A DNA stretch of 12,616 bases from assembly GCA_026982835.1 (NCBI GenBank), contig JALSGI010000647.1, positions 1 to 12,616 of the forward strand, in the 5' to 3' direction. Below are positions 1-5,341 of the stretch, one piece after another. Position 1 is the first letter of the stretch. Each line of letters opens with the position of its first letter. The translations under genes were made by a program, and so were the position numbers. The DNA is from Planctomycetota bacterium (lineage in GTDB: Bacteria; Planctomycetota; Planctomycetia; Pirellulales; S012-138). Under the pieces are notes generated by a model. The model was not told the DNA's origin. It saw nothing but the letters and a program-made list of their open reading frames with translations, and made no database searches.

Positions 1-69
1 TCAGCCGCCCGGAGAGCTAAGAAAAAACGCATGTCGATCTTCTCCGCCAGCTGAAGCTGGCGGCTCGCC
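1..69 (+). repeat. Cloverleaf hairpin element, copy A (5' end cut by window edge)
   Basis: This is the same modular element as the complete copy at 8036-8120. Visible parts are the 3' half of arm 1 (1-10), the middle arm closed by GGAGA (11-15) and TCTCC (41-45), arm 3 GCCAGC-TGAA-GCTGGC (46-61), and the 3' half of the closing stem GGCTCGCC (62-69). The middle arm is 35 nt, the same as in both minus-strand copies. Arm 1's other half and GGCGAGCC should lie just left of the window. The assignment rests on near-identity to the other copies. Function is unknown. Confidence 0.7.
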
Positions 70-480
70 GTCCAACCGCCGGCTCACGCCGGCGGCTCGC
101 CGTTTGCAAGAGTAAACGTTTGTTCTCGCCCGGTGCGGAAGCACCTTGCGCAGGCCGCAAGCCGAATAACCGTGACTCTCCCCGCACTGACGTGCGGGGC
201 TCATGGCCTCCAAGCCCCCAAGCCTCCACGCCTCCACGCCTCCACGCCTCCGCCGACTGAAGTCGGCGGCTCGCCGTTTGCAAGAGTAAACGTTTGTTCT
301 CGCCTCGGTGCGGAAGCACCCGCCCAAGACCCACGACCCAAGACCCACGACTCTCCCCGCACTGACGTGCGGGGCTCATGGCCTCCAAGCCCCCAAGCCT
401 CCACGCCTCCGGAGCGGAAGCTCCGGCGCAAGCCGCAAGCCGCATGGCGCAAGCCGAACCCCACTCCGGGGACGGCCTTC
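70..480 (+). repeat. Intergenic hairpin array with ~175-bp tandem duplication
   Basis: No gene is credible here. The stretch holds short hairpins: CCGCCGGC-TCAC-GCCGGCGG (76-95); GGTGC-GGAA-GCACC (132-145 and 307-320); CCCCGCAC-TGAC-GTGCGGGG (180-199 and 355-374); a stem closing at 250-258/261-269 followed by CTCGCC; and CCGGAGC-GGAA-GCTCCGG (409-426). About 175 bp is duplicated in tandem: 90-130 equals 264-304, 131-145 equals 306-320, and 174-235 equals 349-410, all without mismatch. Simple runs are also present: GCCTCCAC repeated about 3.7 times (222-251) and CCCAAGACCCACGA twice (323-350). All six frames stay open for long stretches because the repeats lack stops, so the apparent ORFs are artefacts. 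Confidence 0.85.
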
Positions 481-484
481 CCTT

Positions 485-511
485 TTTTCGATCTTGCACT
501 AGAATCGAAAA
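485..511 (+). promoter_or_regulatory. A+T-rich inverted repeat upstream of tRNA-Phe, possible promoter region
   Basis: TTTTCGAT (485-492) and ATCGAAAA (504-511) form an 8-bp inverted repeat around an 11-nt loop. Inside it lies TAGAAT (500-505), which resembles a -10 hexamer. It is the only A+T-rich patch between the repeat array and the tRNA, 73 bases before the tRNA. No convincing -35 is visible, so a promoter role is an inference from position. Confidence 0.25.
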
Positions 512-583
512 GCAGCCGGGGGTGGTCCCGGTTTCGCAAGCCGCAGGCTGGAATTCCCGTGGCGTCAACCGGTTCCAGCGGCT

Positions 584-656
584 GGACAGGTAGCTCAGTT
601 GGTAGAGCACTGGACTGAAAATCCAGGTGTCGGCGGTTCGATTCCGCCCCTGTCCA
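584..656 (+). tRNA. tRNA-Phe (anticodon GAA)
   Basis: A full 73-nt cloverleaf can be drawn. The acceptor stem is GGACAGG (584-590) with CCTGTCC (649-655), seven pairs, and discriminator A656. The D arm is GCTC/GAGC (593-596, 605-608). The anticodon stem is CTGGA/TCCAG (610-614, 622-626), with loop CTGAAAA and anticodon GAA at 617-619. The T arm is GGCGG/CCGCC (632-636, 644-648) around TTCGATT. GAA reads UUC and UUU, and A73 fits phenylalanine. CCA is not encoded, because the next bases are TTC, so it must be added by CCA-adding enzyme. It stands alone, convergent with mgtE. Confidence 0.97.
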
Positions 657-722
657 TTCATCTTGTTGTGTGCCAAGCCGTTACGGCCGACTGCCCCTCC
701 CGCCAACCTGGCAGAACCGGCA

Positions 723-738
723 GCCGAAGCGGTTCGGC
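723..738. terminator. Hairpin between convergent tRNA-Phe and mgtE
   Basis: GCCGAA-GCGG-TTCGGC is a 6-bp perfect stem with a 4-nt loop in the 152-base gap between the tRNA and the end of mgtE. Neither strand has a clear U-tract after it, so it is not a classical intrinsic terminator. The role is inferred from its place between converging transcripts. Confidence 0.3.
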
Positions 739-808
739 AAAACCGGGGGACCGGCAAGGGGGAGATTCTGCTTGTGGCCGGTGGCTTTGGTCCAGCCGGG
801 GCTTTGTC

Positions 809-2179
809 TCAGGCCAGTAACAGCGCCTGGGCAATGGAAAAGTAGATGATGATCCCCGTCACGTCCACGAACGTGGCCACAAACGGCGTGGAGGCGTAGC
901 CTGGGTCCATGCCAAACCGCTGGAACAAAAGCGGCAGCATCGATCCCACCAGCGTCCCCCAAAGGCAAATCCCGGCCACCGACAGGGCCACCACCTGGGC
1001 CAGCAGCCAGGCGTCCACGCCGTCGAGGATCGACTCGGGGGTAAACATAGCTCGCACAAAGGCAATCGCCCCCAGGGTGACCCCCAGCGCCAGGCCCATC
1101 AGCAGCTCGTGCCGCAGCACTTTCCACCACTGGTCCAGCCGCACCTGGCCCACGGCCAGCGCCCGGGTCACCAGCGTGGCGGCTTGCGAGCCGGAATTGC
1201 CTCCGGTGGAGATGCACAGGGGGACGAACAAGGCCAGGGCCGTGACGGCCTGGATGGCGTGCTCGAAGTGGGCCAGGGCGGTGAAGGTGAACAGCTCGGC
1301 GATGAACAGGCAGGAGAGCCAGATGGCCCGACGCTCCCACACCCGGGCAAAGGGGGCCTCCAGGTAGTTTTCCTCCAGCGGGGCCACGGCGGCCATGTGC
1401 AGGGCGTCTTCGGTCGCCTCCTGCTGCATCACGTCGATCACGTCGTCGTGGGTGATGATGCCCACCAGACGGTTTTGCGGGTCCACCACGGGCAGGGCCA
1501 GCAGGTCGAACTTGGCCAGCACCCGCGCCGCTTCCTCCTGGTCCTGGTCCACGCGGACCGAGATCACCTCGCTTTGCATGATCTCTTCGACGCACTGCTG
1601 GGGCTGGGCCAGCAGCAGCTCGCGCAGTGACACCAGCCCCACCAGGTGCTGGTAGCGGTCCAGCACATAGACGTAGTAGATGGTTTCGCACTCGGCGGCT
1701 TGCTGCCGCAGGCGCTGCAGGGCCTCCTCCACGGTCACGTGGGCGGGGATCCAGGCAAAGTCGGTGGTCATCACCGCCCCGGCGCTGTGCTCCGGGTAGG
1801 AGAGCAGGTGGCGGATGTCCCGCCGGTCCGAGGGTCGCACCAGCGGCAGCAGTTGCTCCACCAGCTTTTCGTCCAGTTGTTTGAGCAGGTCCACGCGGGC
1901 GTCGTGCGGCATGGCCTCCAGGGTTTTGGCCACCCGTTCCGGATCGCCCTCCTGCACCAGCTCCACCTGCTTGGAGAGCGGGAAGTAGCTGAACACTTCC
2001 GCCTGCCGCTCCACCGGGGCGTAGGAGAGCAGCTCCCAGATCTCCTGGCTGGACAACCCGGCCGAAAACTCCGCCAGCGTGGCCGCGTGCAGCTCGTCCA
2101 GCAGCTCCTCCAGCCCCGGACGGTCCTGCGTGCGGAGCATTTCTTTCAGCTCGGGCAGAAGCAGCGGGTTGTACATCAT
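809..2179 (-). CDS. mgtE: Magnesium channel/transporter MgtE
   Basis: 456 aa. MgtE is an inner-membrane Mg2+ channel gated by its cytosolic domains, and the Thermus thermophilus homologue is about 450 aa. Domains in order: MgtE N-terminal helical domain (about 20-125), two CBS domains (about 137-192 and 200-253), a plug-helix region, then five membrane segments (about 285-456). GGNSGSQ (326-332) is the family's conserved membrane motif. ATFVDVTGIIIYF near the C-terminus contains D439, which matches the pore aspartate of the family (D432 in T. thermophilus, from memory). The reading frame extends 17 codons upstream, but the ATG at 2177-2179 is preferred: AGGAGG lies 10 bases before it, and the extra residues are Pro/Gly-rich and unlike the family. 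A second ATG follows immediately. It stands alone, with a structured leader. Confidence 0.95.
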   Translation of the reverse strand: MMYNPLLLPELKEMLRTQDRPGLEELLDELHAATLAEFSAGLSSQEIWELLSYAPVERQAEVFSYFPLSKQVELVQEGDPERVAKTLEAMPHDARVDLLKQLDEKLVEQLLPLVRPSDRRDIRHLLSYPEHSAGAVMTTDFAWIPAHVTVEEALQRLRQQAAECETIYYVYVLDRYQHLVGLVSLRELLLAQPQQCVEEIMQSEVISVRVDQDQEEAARVLAKFDLLALPVVDPQNRLVGIITHDDVIDVMQQEATEDALHMAAVAPLEENYLEAPFARVWERRAIWLSCLFIAELFTFTALAHFEHAIQAVTALALFVPLCISTGGNSGSQAATLVTRALAVGQVRLDQWWKVLRHELLMGLALGVTLGAIAFVRAMFTPESILDGVDAWLLAQVVALSVAGICLWGTLVGSMLPLLFQRFGMDPGYASTPFVATFVDVTGIIIYFSIAQALLLA

Positions 2180-2189
2180 CGCCGCCGGT

Positions 2190-2195
2190 CCTCCT
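2190..2195 (-). promoter_or_regulatory. Ribosome binding site that sets the mgtE start
   Basis: Read on the minus strand this is AGGAGG, 10 bases before ATG 2177-2179 and 13 before the adjacent in-frame ATG 2174-2176. It lies inside the longer reading frame and argues against the upstream start at 2230. Confidence 0.75.
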
Positions 2196-2235
2196 GGGAG
2201 GGTGGGAAGCCGTGGGGGCCCCGGGGGCACGCCGC

Positions 2236-2294
2236 GGAACCTGTCCGGGCGGCGGGGGGCCGGGTTCCCTCAAATATGGCTTTCCCCGGGAACC
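2236..2294 (-). promoter_or_regulatory. mgtE leader with two mutually exclusive hairpins
   Basis: Read as minus-strand RNA, GGTTCCC (2294-2288) can pair with GGGAACC (2269-2263) in a 7-bp stem around an 18-nt loop that is locally A+T-rich. The same GGAACC can instead pair with GGTTCC (2241-2236) closer to the gene. Only one can form at a time, and the start codon lies 56 bases downstream of the last arm. Such a layout is typical of attenuators and riboswitch expression platforms. I cannot match it to the M-box Mg2+ riboswitch, and no U-tract is present, so function is an inference. Confidence 0.35.
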
Positions 2295-2389
2295 TTGGCG
2301 AGATGCAAAGCGGCCGCGGAGAAAAACCGCCCCGGCGGATGGCCGGGATAAGCAAACGATTGGTGTTGCCTCTTGTGTGGAAATCTCCT

Positions 2390-2403
2390 CCCGCGAACGC
2401 GGG
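2390..2403 (-). repeat. Short hairpin at the outer end of repeat array B
   Basis: CCCGCG-AA-CGCGGG is a 6-bp perfect stem with a 2-nt loop. It directly abuts the cloverleaf copy at 2405-2492 on its 3' side (minus-strand sense). It resembles the extra hairpins that follow copies A and C. Confidence 0.5.
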
Positions 2404-2404
2404 G

Positions 2405-2492
2405 GGCTCCTCCGCCGACTCAAGCCGGCGGAGAAGATCGCCATGCGTTTTTTCTTGGCTCTCCCCCGGCTAAAACAAGCCGGGGGAGAGCC
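2405..2492 (-). repeat. Cloverleaf hairpin element, copy B2
   Basis: Same parts as the element at 8036-8120, on the minus strand. Closing stem: GGCTCTCC (2492-2485) with GGAGGAGCC (2413-2405), one bulged G. Arm 1: CCCGGCT-TGTTTT-AGCCGGG (2484-2465). Middle arm: closed by GGAGA/TCTCC (2464-2430, 35 nt). Arm 3: GCCGGC-TTGA-GTCGGC (2429-2414), in which one pair is G-U in this sense and A-C on the plus strand. The left half of the closing stem can alternatively extend arm 1 into a 15-bp perfect hairpin (2457-2471 with 2478-2492). The flank ACGTGTTT precedes it (2500-2493). Confidence 0.7.
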
Positions 2493-2516
2493 AAACACGT
2501 TATCTCACACCGGACA

Positions 2517-2547
2517 CCGAGCCGCCCGCGTAAGCCGGCGGTTGAAC
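2517..2547 (-). repeat. Follower hairpin of copy B1 (CCGCCGGC type)
   Basis: Read on the minus strand: AACCGCCGGC-TTAC-GCGGGCGGCTCGG, with stem arms at 2541-2534 and 2529-2522 and one G-G mismatch. The same hairpin, perfectly paired, follows copies A (76-95) and C (8123-8142) after two to six bases. It therefore belongs to the composite unit, in conserved order. Confidence 0.6.
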
Positions 2548-2630
2548 AGCGAGCCGGGAGCGTTAGCTCCCGGAGAAGAACAGCAAATGCGTTTCTTCGG
2601 CTCTCCCCGGACTGAAGTCCGGGGCTCGCC
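2548..2630 (-). repeat. Cloverleaf hairpin element, copy B1
   Basis: Minus-strand copy, 83 nt. Closing stem: GGCGAGCC (2630-2623) with GGCTCGCT (2555-2548), eight pairs including a terminal G-U. Arm 1: CCGGACT-TC-AGTCCGG (2622-2607). Middle arm: GGAGA to TCTCC, 35 nt (2606-2572), with inner AGAA/TTCT and GCA/TGC pairing. Arm 3: GGGAGC-TAAC-GCTCCC (2571-2556). Arms 1 and 3 differ from copy C at several positions, and both partners change together. Closing stem and arms abut with no unpaired junction bases. Confidence 0.75.
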
Positions 2631-2678
2631 GGACAAAAAACGATTCGCTTTTGCTTGGAAATGCTCTGTGTTGTACTG

Positions 2679-2695
2679 GCACGCTAAACACGTAC
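2679..2695 (-). repeat. 5' flank core of copy B1, shared with copy C
   Basis: GTACGTGTTTAGCGTGC on the minus strand, identical over 17 bases to 8013-8029 on the plus strand. In both places it precedes a cloverleaf element in the same relative orientation, about 48 bases before B1 and 6 bases before C. It ends near the stop of the receiver gene. Confidence 0.65.
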
Positions 2696-2707
2696 GCCGG
2701 AGTTTGA

Positions 2708-3157
2708 TTACACCTCCGCCGGGGGCTCTTCCGGGGCCGGCAACAGCAGCGGGGGCCACGGCGGACCCGGAGGAGGCAGGGCGGGCGCTTCCCCTGCGGC
2801 CAGAAGCGCCAGCTGTTGCAACAGCAGCTCGAATTGGGCAGGCCCTTTTTCCCAGGTCCACCGGGCCCCCTGTTCCAGCGCCTGACGGCGGTGCCGAGGA
2901 TGCCAGCTGGCGCTCATCATCACCACGGGCAGTCGGGGGCTTTGGTCCCGGAGTCGGGCCAGCAGTTCCAGGCCGTCCTGCCCGGCCAGGTTCACGTCCA
3001 ACAGCGCGGCGGCCAGGGGCACACAGGCGGCCAGCTCCAGCAAAGCCTCGGCGCTGGGGGCGCAATAGGCCCGCCACCCCCGGCTCTGCAAGGCGTCGGC
3101 CAGGGTCTCGGCCCACAACGGATCGTCATCGACGATGGCCACCGCGCGAGGAACCAT
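2708..3157 (-). CDS. Stand-alone response regulator receiver domain protein
   Basis: 149 aa. A single receiver (CheY-like) domain of about 115 residues with a Pro-rich tail and no output domain. Key residues are present: acidic pair D10/D11, phospho-acceptor D54 in LLDVNLAGQDG, switch serine S82 in VVMMSAS, and conserved lysine K104 in WEKGPA. It should be phosphorylated by a histidine kinase and act through protein contacts, but no kinase lies nearby. The frame runs 32 codons further upstream. ATG 3155-3157 is preferred because the receiver fold starts right after it (AVAIVDDD) and GGAG sits 7 bases upstream. The tail (about 117-149) reads PPPGPPWPPLL and is probably disordered. It lies 140 bases downstream of the Hsp20 trio on the same strand. 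Co-regulation is possible but unproven. Confidence 0.85.
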   Translation of the reverse strand: MVPRAVAIVDDDPLWAETLADALQSRGWRAYCAPSAEALLELAACVPLAAALLDVNLAGQDGLELLARLRDQSPRLPVVMMSASWHPRHRRQALEQGARWTWEKGPAQFELLLQQLALLAAGEAPALPPPGPPWPPLLLPAPEEPPAEV

Positions 3158-3183
3158 CGTACTGCTCCGAAAGGCAAAAAACA

Positions 3184-3274
3184 GGCGTCGCCTCCCACCC
3201 GGGGAGAGAAGCAAGCGACGCCGGGGAAGGGATGCTTCTTGGAACGGGGACACGACTCGGGGAGCTTATGCTCC
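3184..3274 (-). repeat. Hairpins between the Hsp20 trio and the receiver gene
   Basis: Three inverted repeats lie in this 140-base gap. GGCGTCGC/GCGACGCC pairs 3184-3191 with 3215-3222. AGAAGCA/TGCTTCT pairs 3207-3213 with 3233-3239; it straddles the right arm of the first pair, so the two cannot nest (exclusive or pseudoknotted). GGAGC-TTAT-GCTCC is at 3261-3274, followed by GGGGCTTGCGGGG. The last resembles the CCGGAGC hairpins of the arrays and may be a decayed single copy. The others could terminate the chaperone transcript or form a leader for the receiver gene. No U-tract is seen. Confidence 0.4.
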
Positions 3275-3297
3275 GGGGCTTGCGGGGACTCTCTCCC

Positions 3298-3786
3298 CTA
3301 GCCTTTGACCGGGATGCGTTTGGGCCGGGCCTCTTCGCACTTGGGCACCCGCACCTCCAGCACCCCGTTGTGGTACCGGGCCTCGATCCGCTCCGCATCG
3401 GTTCCTTCCGGCAAGGTGATCACCTGGTGGAGGGAGCCGTAGCGGAAGCCGCCATTGCCCTCCTTCTGCTCTTCCTTGTGCTCGGCCCGGATCACCAGGC
3501 GATTGCCGGAGAGGGACACTTCCAGCTCTTCGGGCTCAAAGCCCGGGGCCGGCAGCCGCACCAGGTAGTGCTCGCCCTGGTCTTGCAGTCCCTCGAACCA
3601 GCTTTCCCAGGGGAACAGCCCAAGCGGCTTTTCGCTCCCTTGCGGCTCGGGGCTCAGAAAACGCTCGAACAGCCGGTCCATTTCCTCCCGCAGCCGCCGG
3701 AAAGAGCTTTCCCACGGATCGCTCCAGCTCTCCGGGCGGCTCAGTTCCGCTTGTCGTGTCCGCTTCCAGGGAATCAGTCCGAACAT
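3298..3786 (-). CDS. Small heat-shock protein, Hsp20 family (first of three)
   Basis: 162 aa. Small heat-shock proteins are ATP-independent holdases that bind unfolding proteins in the cytoplasm as large oligomers. The N-terminal arm (1-60) carries FRRLREEMDRLFERF (29-43), typical of class A bacterial Hsp20. The alpha-crystallin domain spans about 62-148, with the family signature A136-x-x-x-N-G-V-L143. The C-terminal anchor is I158-P-V160. ATG 3784-3786 is chosen because GGAGGAGG lies close upstream and because the preceding in-frame codons are intergenic in character. It is the last chaperone of the trio, 179 bases after the middle one, far enough for its own leader or promoter. It is only distantly similar to the other two, so the trio is not a recent duplication. 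Confidence 0.94.
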   Translation of the reverse strand: MFGLIPWKRTRQAELSRPESWSDPWESSFRRLREEMDRLFERFLSPEPQGSEKPLGLFPWESWFEGLQDQGEHYLVRLPAPGFEPEELEVSLSGNRLVIRAEHKEEQKEGNGGFRYGSLHQVITLPEGTDAERIEARYHNGVLEVRVPKCEEARPKRIPVKG

Positions 3787-3801
3787 GGCTACCTCCTCCT
3801 T

Positions 3802-3883
3802 CCACTGGCGTGCCAATCCGTCAGGGGATCCAAGCCCCGTGACCTTCCCGATGAGCCATCTCAGGGGGGTGTGGAGCCAGTGG
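3802..3883 (-). promoter_or_regulatory. Long inverted repeat in the leader of the third Hsp20 gene, abutting its ribosome binding site
   Basis: Read on the minus strand, CCACTGGC (3883-3876) can pair with GCCAGTGG (3809-3802), eight perfect pairs around 66 nt. The right arm ends immediately before AAGGAGGAGG, the ribosome binding site of the gene starting at 3786. The loop contains a C-run (3865-3870 region) that could also contact the G-rich site. RNA thermometers are common in leaders of Hsp20 genes, so this is a candidate. The pairing does not itself cover the AGGAGG. Confidence 0.3.
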
Positions 3884-3965
3884 GCTGGGACGGCGGCAAG
3901 AGGACCCACCGGCCCCCACCCGCTCCTGAACGGTTCCGCGTTTCGCCGTTGGGGCCTCTGCGGCG

Positions 3966-4361
3966 TTACTCGGCTTTGACCTGGATGCGCTTGGGCTTGA
4001 CCTGTTCGCTCTTGGGCAAGGTGATCACCAGCACGCCGTTGCGGTACTGGGCCGAGATGCGGCCGGCGTCGATATCCTCGTGGATGGCGAACTCGCGGTG
4101 GTAGTCGCCGATGCCGTACTCGGCGTACAGGTACTGCACGTCCTTGTGGCGGGGCCGCACCTTGCCGTGCAGGGTCAGCAGCCCGTTCTCAAAGCGCACG
4201 TCCAGGTCTTCCGGCTGCACGCCGGGCATGTCGGCATACAGCCGCAGCTCGTTGTCGGTTTCCACGATGTCCACCCGTGGCACGTAGGTGCGTTGGGCCT
4301 GGTGGGTGGGCTCGTGCACCAGGGCCGTTTCGGCTCCTTCGCGCTTGACCAACTCGGTCAT
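3966..4361 (-). CDS. Small heat-shock protein, Hsp20 family (middle of three)
   Basis: 131 aa. Alpha-crystallin domain about 26-117, preceded by a short arm of about 25 residues that lacks the EEMDRLF helix of its neighbours. Visible signatures: YADMPGVQPEDLDV (42-55), A104-x-x-x-N-G-V-L111, and C-terminal anchor I126-Q-V128. The loop region contains HKDVQYLYAEYGIGDYHREF (72-91), tyrosine-rich and close to the longer dimerisation loop seen in bacterial Hsp20. ATG 4359-4361 has AAAGGAGG with 8 bases of spacing. It follows the first transcribed chaperone after only 64 bases, so the two are probably one transcript. The short arm suggests smaller oligomers or co-assembly with the others, but this is inference. 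Confidence 0.94.
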   Translation of the reverse strand: MTELVKREGAETALVHEPTHQAQRTYVPRVDIVETDNELRLYADMPGVQPEDLDVRFENGLLTLHGKVRPRHKDVQYLYAEYGIGDYHREFAIHEDIDAGRISAQYRNGVLVITLPKSEQVKPKRIQVKAE

Positions 4362-4425
4362 GGTTCCTGCCTCCTTTGGGTTGGTGTTCGGGGGAGGAAA
4401 AGCATTCTCGGCACCGTTGGCGGGA

Positions 4426-4869
4426 TTAGTCGGCTTTGACCGGGATTTTGCGCACCCGGGCCTCGGCCACCTTGGGCAGCCGCACCGTCAGCACGCCGTG
4501 CTTGAGCGTGGCTTCCACCTTGTCGGCGTCCACGTCCACCGGCAGGGAGATCACGCGGGTGAACTCCCCGAAGCCCCGCTCCCGGCGATGCCAGGTGCCT
4601 TCCACCTCCGGCGGCGTGCGCTTGCCCTTGAGGGTGAGCTGGTTGCCCTGGGTGACGTAAATCTCCAGGTCGTTCAGCTCCATGCCGGGCAGCTCGGCCT
4701 CCAGGAACAGGTCGTTCTCATCCTCCCAGATGTCCACGGCCGGGAACTCCACTGCCCGACGCCACAAGTTGCCGTTGCCGCCAAAGCGCCGGAACAGCCG
4801 ATCCATCTCATCCCGCAGCCGGTTGAACTCGGCTTCCATCTGCGTGAACGGTTCCCAACGACCCAACAT
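4426..4869 (-). CDS. Small heat-shock protein, Hsp20 family (first transcribed)
   Basis: 147 aa, the usual size of bacterial Hsp20. The N-terminal arm contains FNRLRDEMDRLFRRF (15-29). The alpha-crystallin domain is about 43-133, with AELPGMELNDLEI (58-70), the signature A120-T-L-K-H-G-V-L127 (His where Asn is usual) and the C-terminal anchor I142-P-V144. ATG 4867-4869 follows a near-perfect ribosome binding site, AAAGGAGGTG at 4886-4877. It heads the chaperone cluster, so any heat-shock promoter should lie in 4890-5100. No CIRCE repeat (TTAGCACTC-N9-GAGTGCTAA) is visible, and I cannot place a convincing sigma-32-type promoter. Confidence 0.95.
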   Translation of the reverse strand: MLGRWEPFTQMEAEFNRLRDEMDRLFRRFGGNGNLWRRAVEFPAVDIWEDENDLFLEAELPGMELNDLEIYVTQGNQLTLKGKRTPPEVEGTWHRRERGFGEFTRVISLPVDVDADKVEATLKHGVLTVRLPKVAEARVRKIPVKAD

Positions 4870-5341
4870 GGCGCACCACCTCCTTTGCTACGAGGGACGT
4901 GAAGGGACTCTGCGCACCCCAGCAGGGGGCGATCCGTTTTCCCAAGGGAAGTGACAGTCGTTCCAGGTAGGCATCGGAGAGTAGGAGCAAACCTCGTGCC
5001 AAATCTCGTCTCTGGGTCCCCTCGCTTCGGCCGTTTTCCGGACGCTCCTATCCCTTAAAAAATCGAGCAGTTTGAACCACCACCTAGGAAAGCCCGCCGG
5101 GAGCGGAAAGAAGCGGGCCGGCAGAAGCGCGTCATCTTGGCACCGTGGCTGTCAATTCGGCAGCACGGCCGGGGCGATCCGGCGAACCGAACGCCGCAAG
5201 GCGATCACGCTTGCCAGGGCCTGAGCCAAACCGCCCCCAAAAACAATTGCCGTTTCGACCCCTGGGGGCAAAAGCTACACTTCAGCGGCTGCCGCTCCCG
5301 CGGCGGCAGGAGTCGAACCGCCCCTTCAGGAACTCCGGACC
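4870..5341. other. Intergenic region between divergent Hsp20 and uppP units
   Basis: This 472-base stretch shows no credible coding gene. It must hold the promoters of both flanking units. Points of note: arms TTCCC/GGGAA around AA (4939-4950); an A+T-rich patch with a run of six A at about 5056-5062, the best candidate for a promoter area; GCCCGC/GCGGGC (5092-5097, 5113-5118) around a 15-nt loop; and the uppP leader hairpin listed separately. The array hairpins found elsewhere in the window are absent. Open frames running into uppP from 5137 have no family resemblance. Confidence 0.6.
5289..5309 (+). promoter_or_regulatory. Hairpin in the uppP leader
   Basis: CTGCCGC (5289-5295) pairs with GCGGCAG (5303-5309) around a 7-nt loop, 32 bases before the uppP ATG. 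It is strong, but no U-tract follows. It may affect translation or stability, or be incidental in GC-rich DNA. Confidence 0.3.

Noticed and set aside
1..480. CRISPR array
   Set aside because: Repeats are unequal in length and spacing, stems vary, there are no uniform unique spacers, and no cas genes are in the window.
17..757. Long minus-strand open frame through the repeat array and the tRNA
   Set aside because: It is the antisense of tRNA-Phe (giving the well-known spurious peptide GQGRNRTADTWIFSPVLYQL) fused to stop-poor repeats.
2180..2400. M-box Mg2+ riboswitch before mgtE
   Set aside because: The conserved M-box sequence elements are not recognisable. Only alternative hairpins are seen.
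2457..2492. 15-bp perfect hairpin taken as an intrinsic terminator
   Set aside because: Neither strand has a T-run after the stem. It is better explained as arm 1 plus one side of the closing stem of cloverleaf copy B2, though both folds are possible.
681..2498. 605-codon minus-strand frame overlapping mgtE
   Set aside because: It is a frame-shifted shadow of mgtE, of low complexity in G, A, R and P, while the mgtE frame has full domain structure.
2212..4104. 630-codon plus-strand open frame across array B, the receiver gene and two Hsp20 genes
   Set aside because: It lies antisense to three proteins with clear family motifs and has no recognisable domain.
4870..5100. CIRCE operator for the Hsp20 cluster
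   Set aside because: No TTAGCACTC-N9-GAGTGCTAA or close variant is found on either strand.
5303..5325. T-arm-like GGTTCGACTCC on the minus strand, as part of a tRNA or tmRNA
   Set aside because: The flanking bases do not form the 5-bp T stem and no acceptor or anticodon arm can be drawn.
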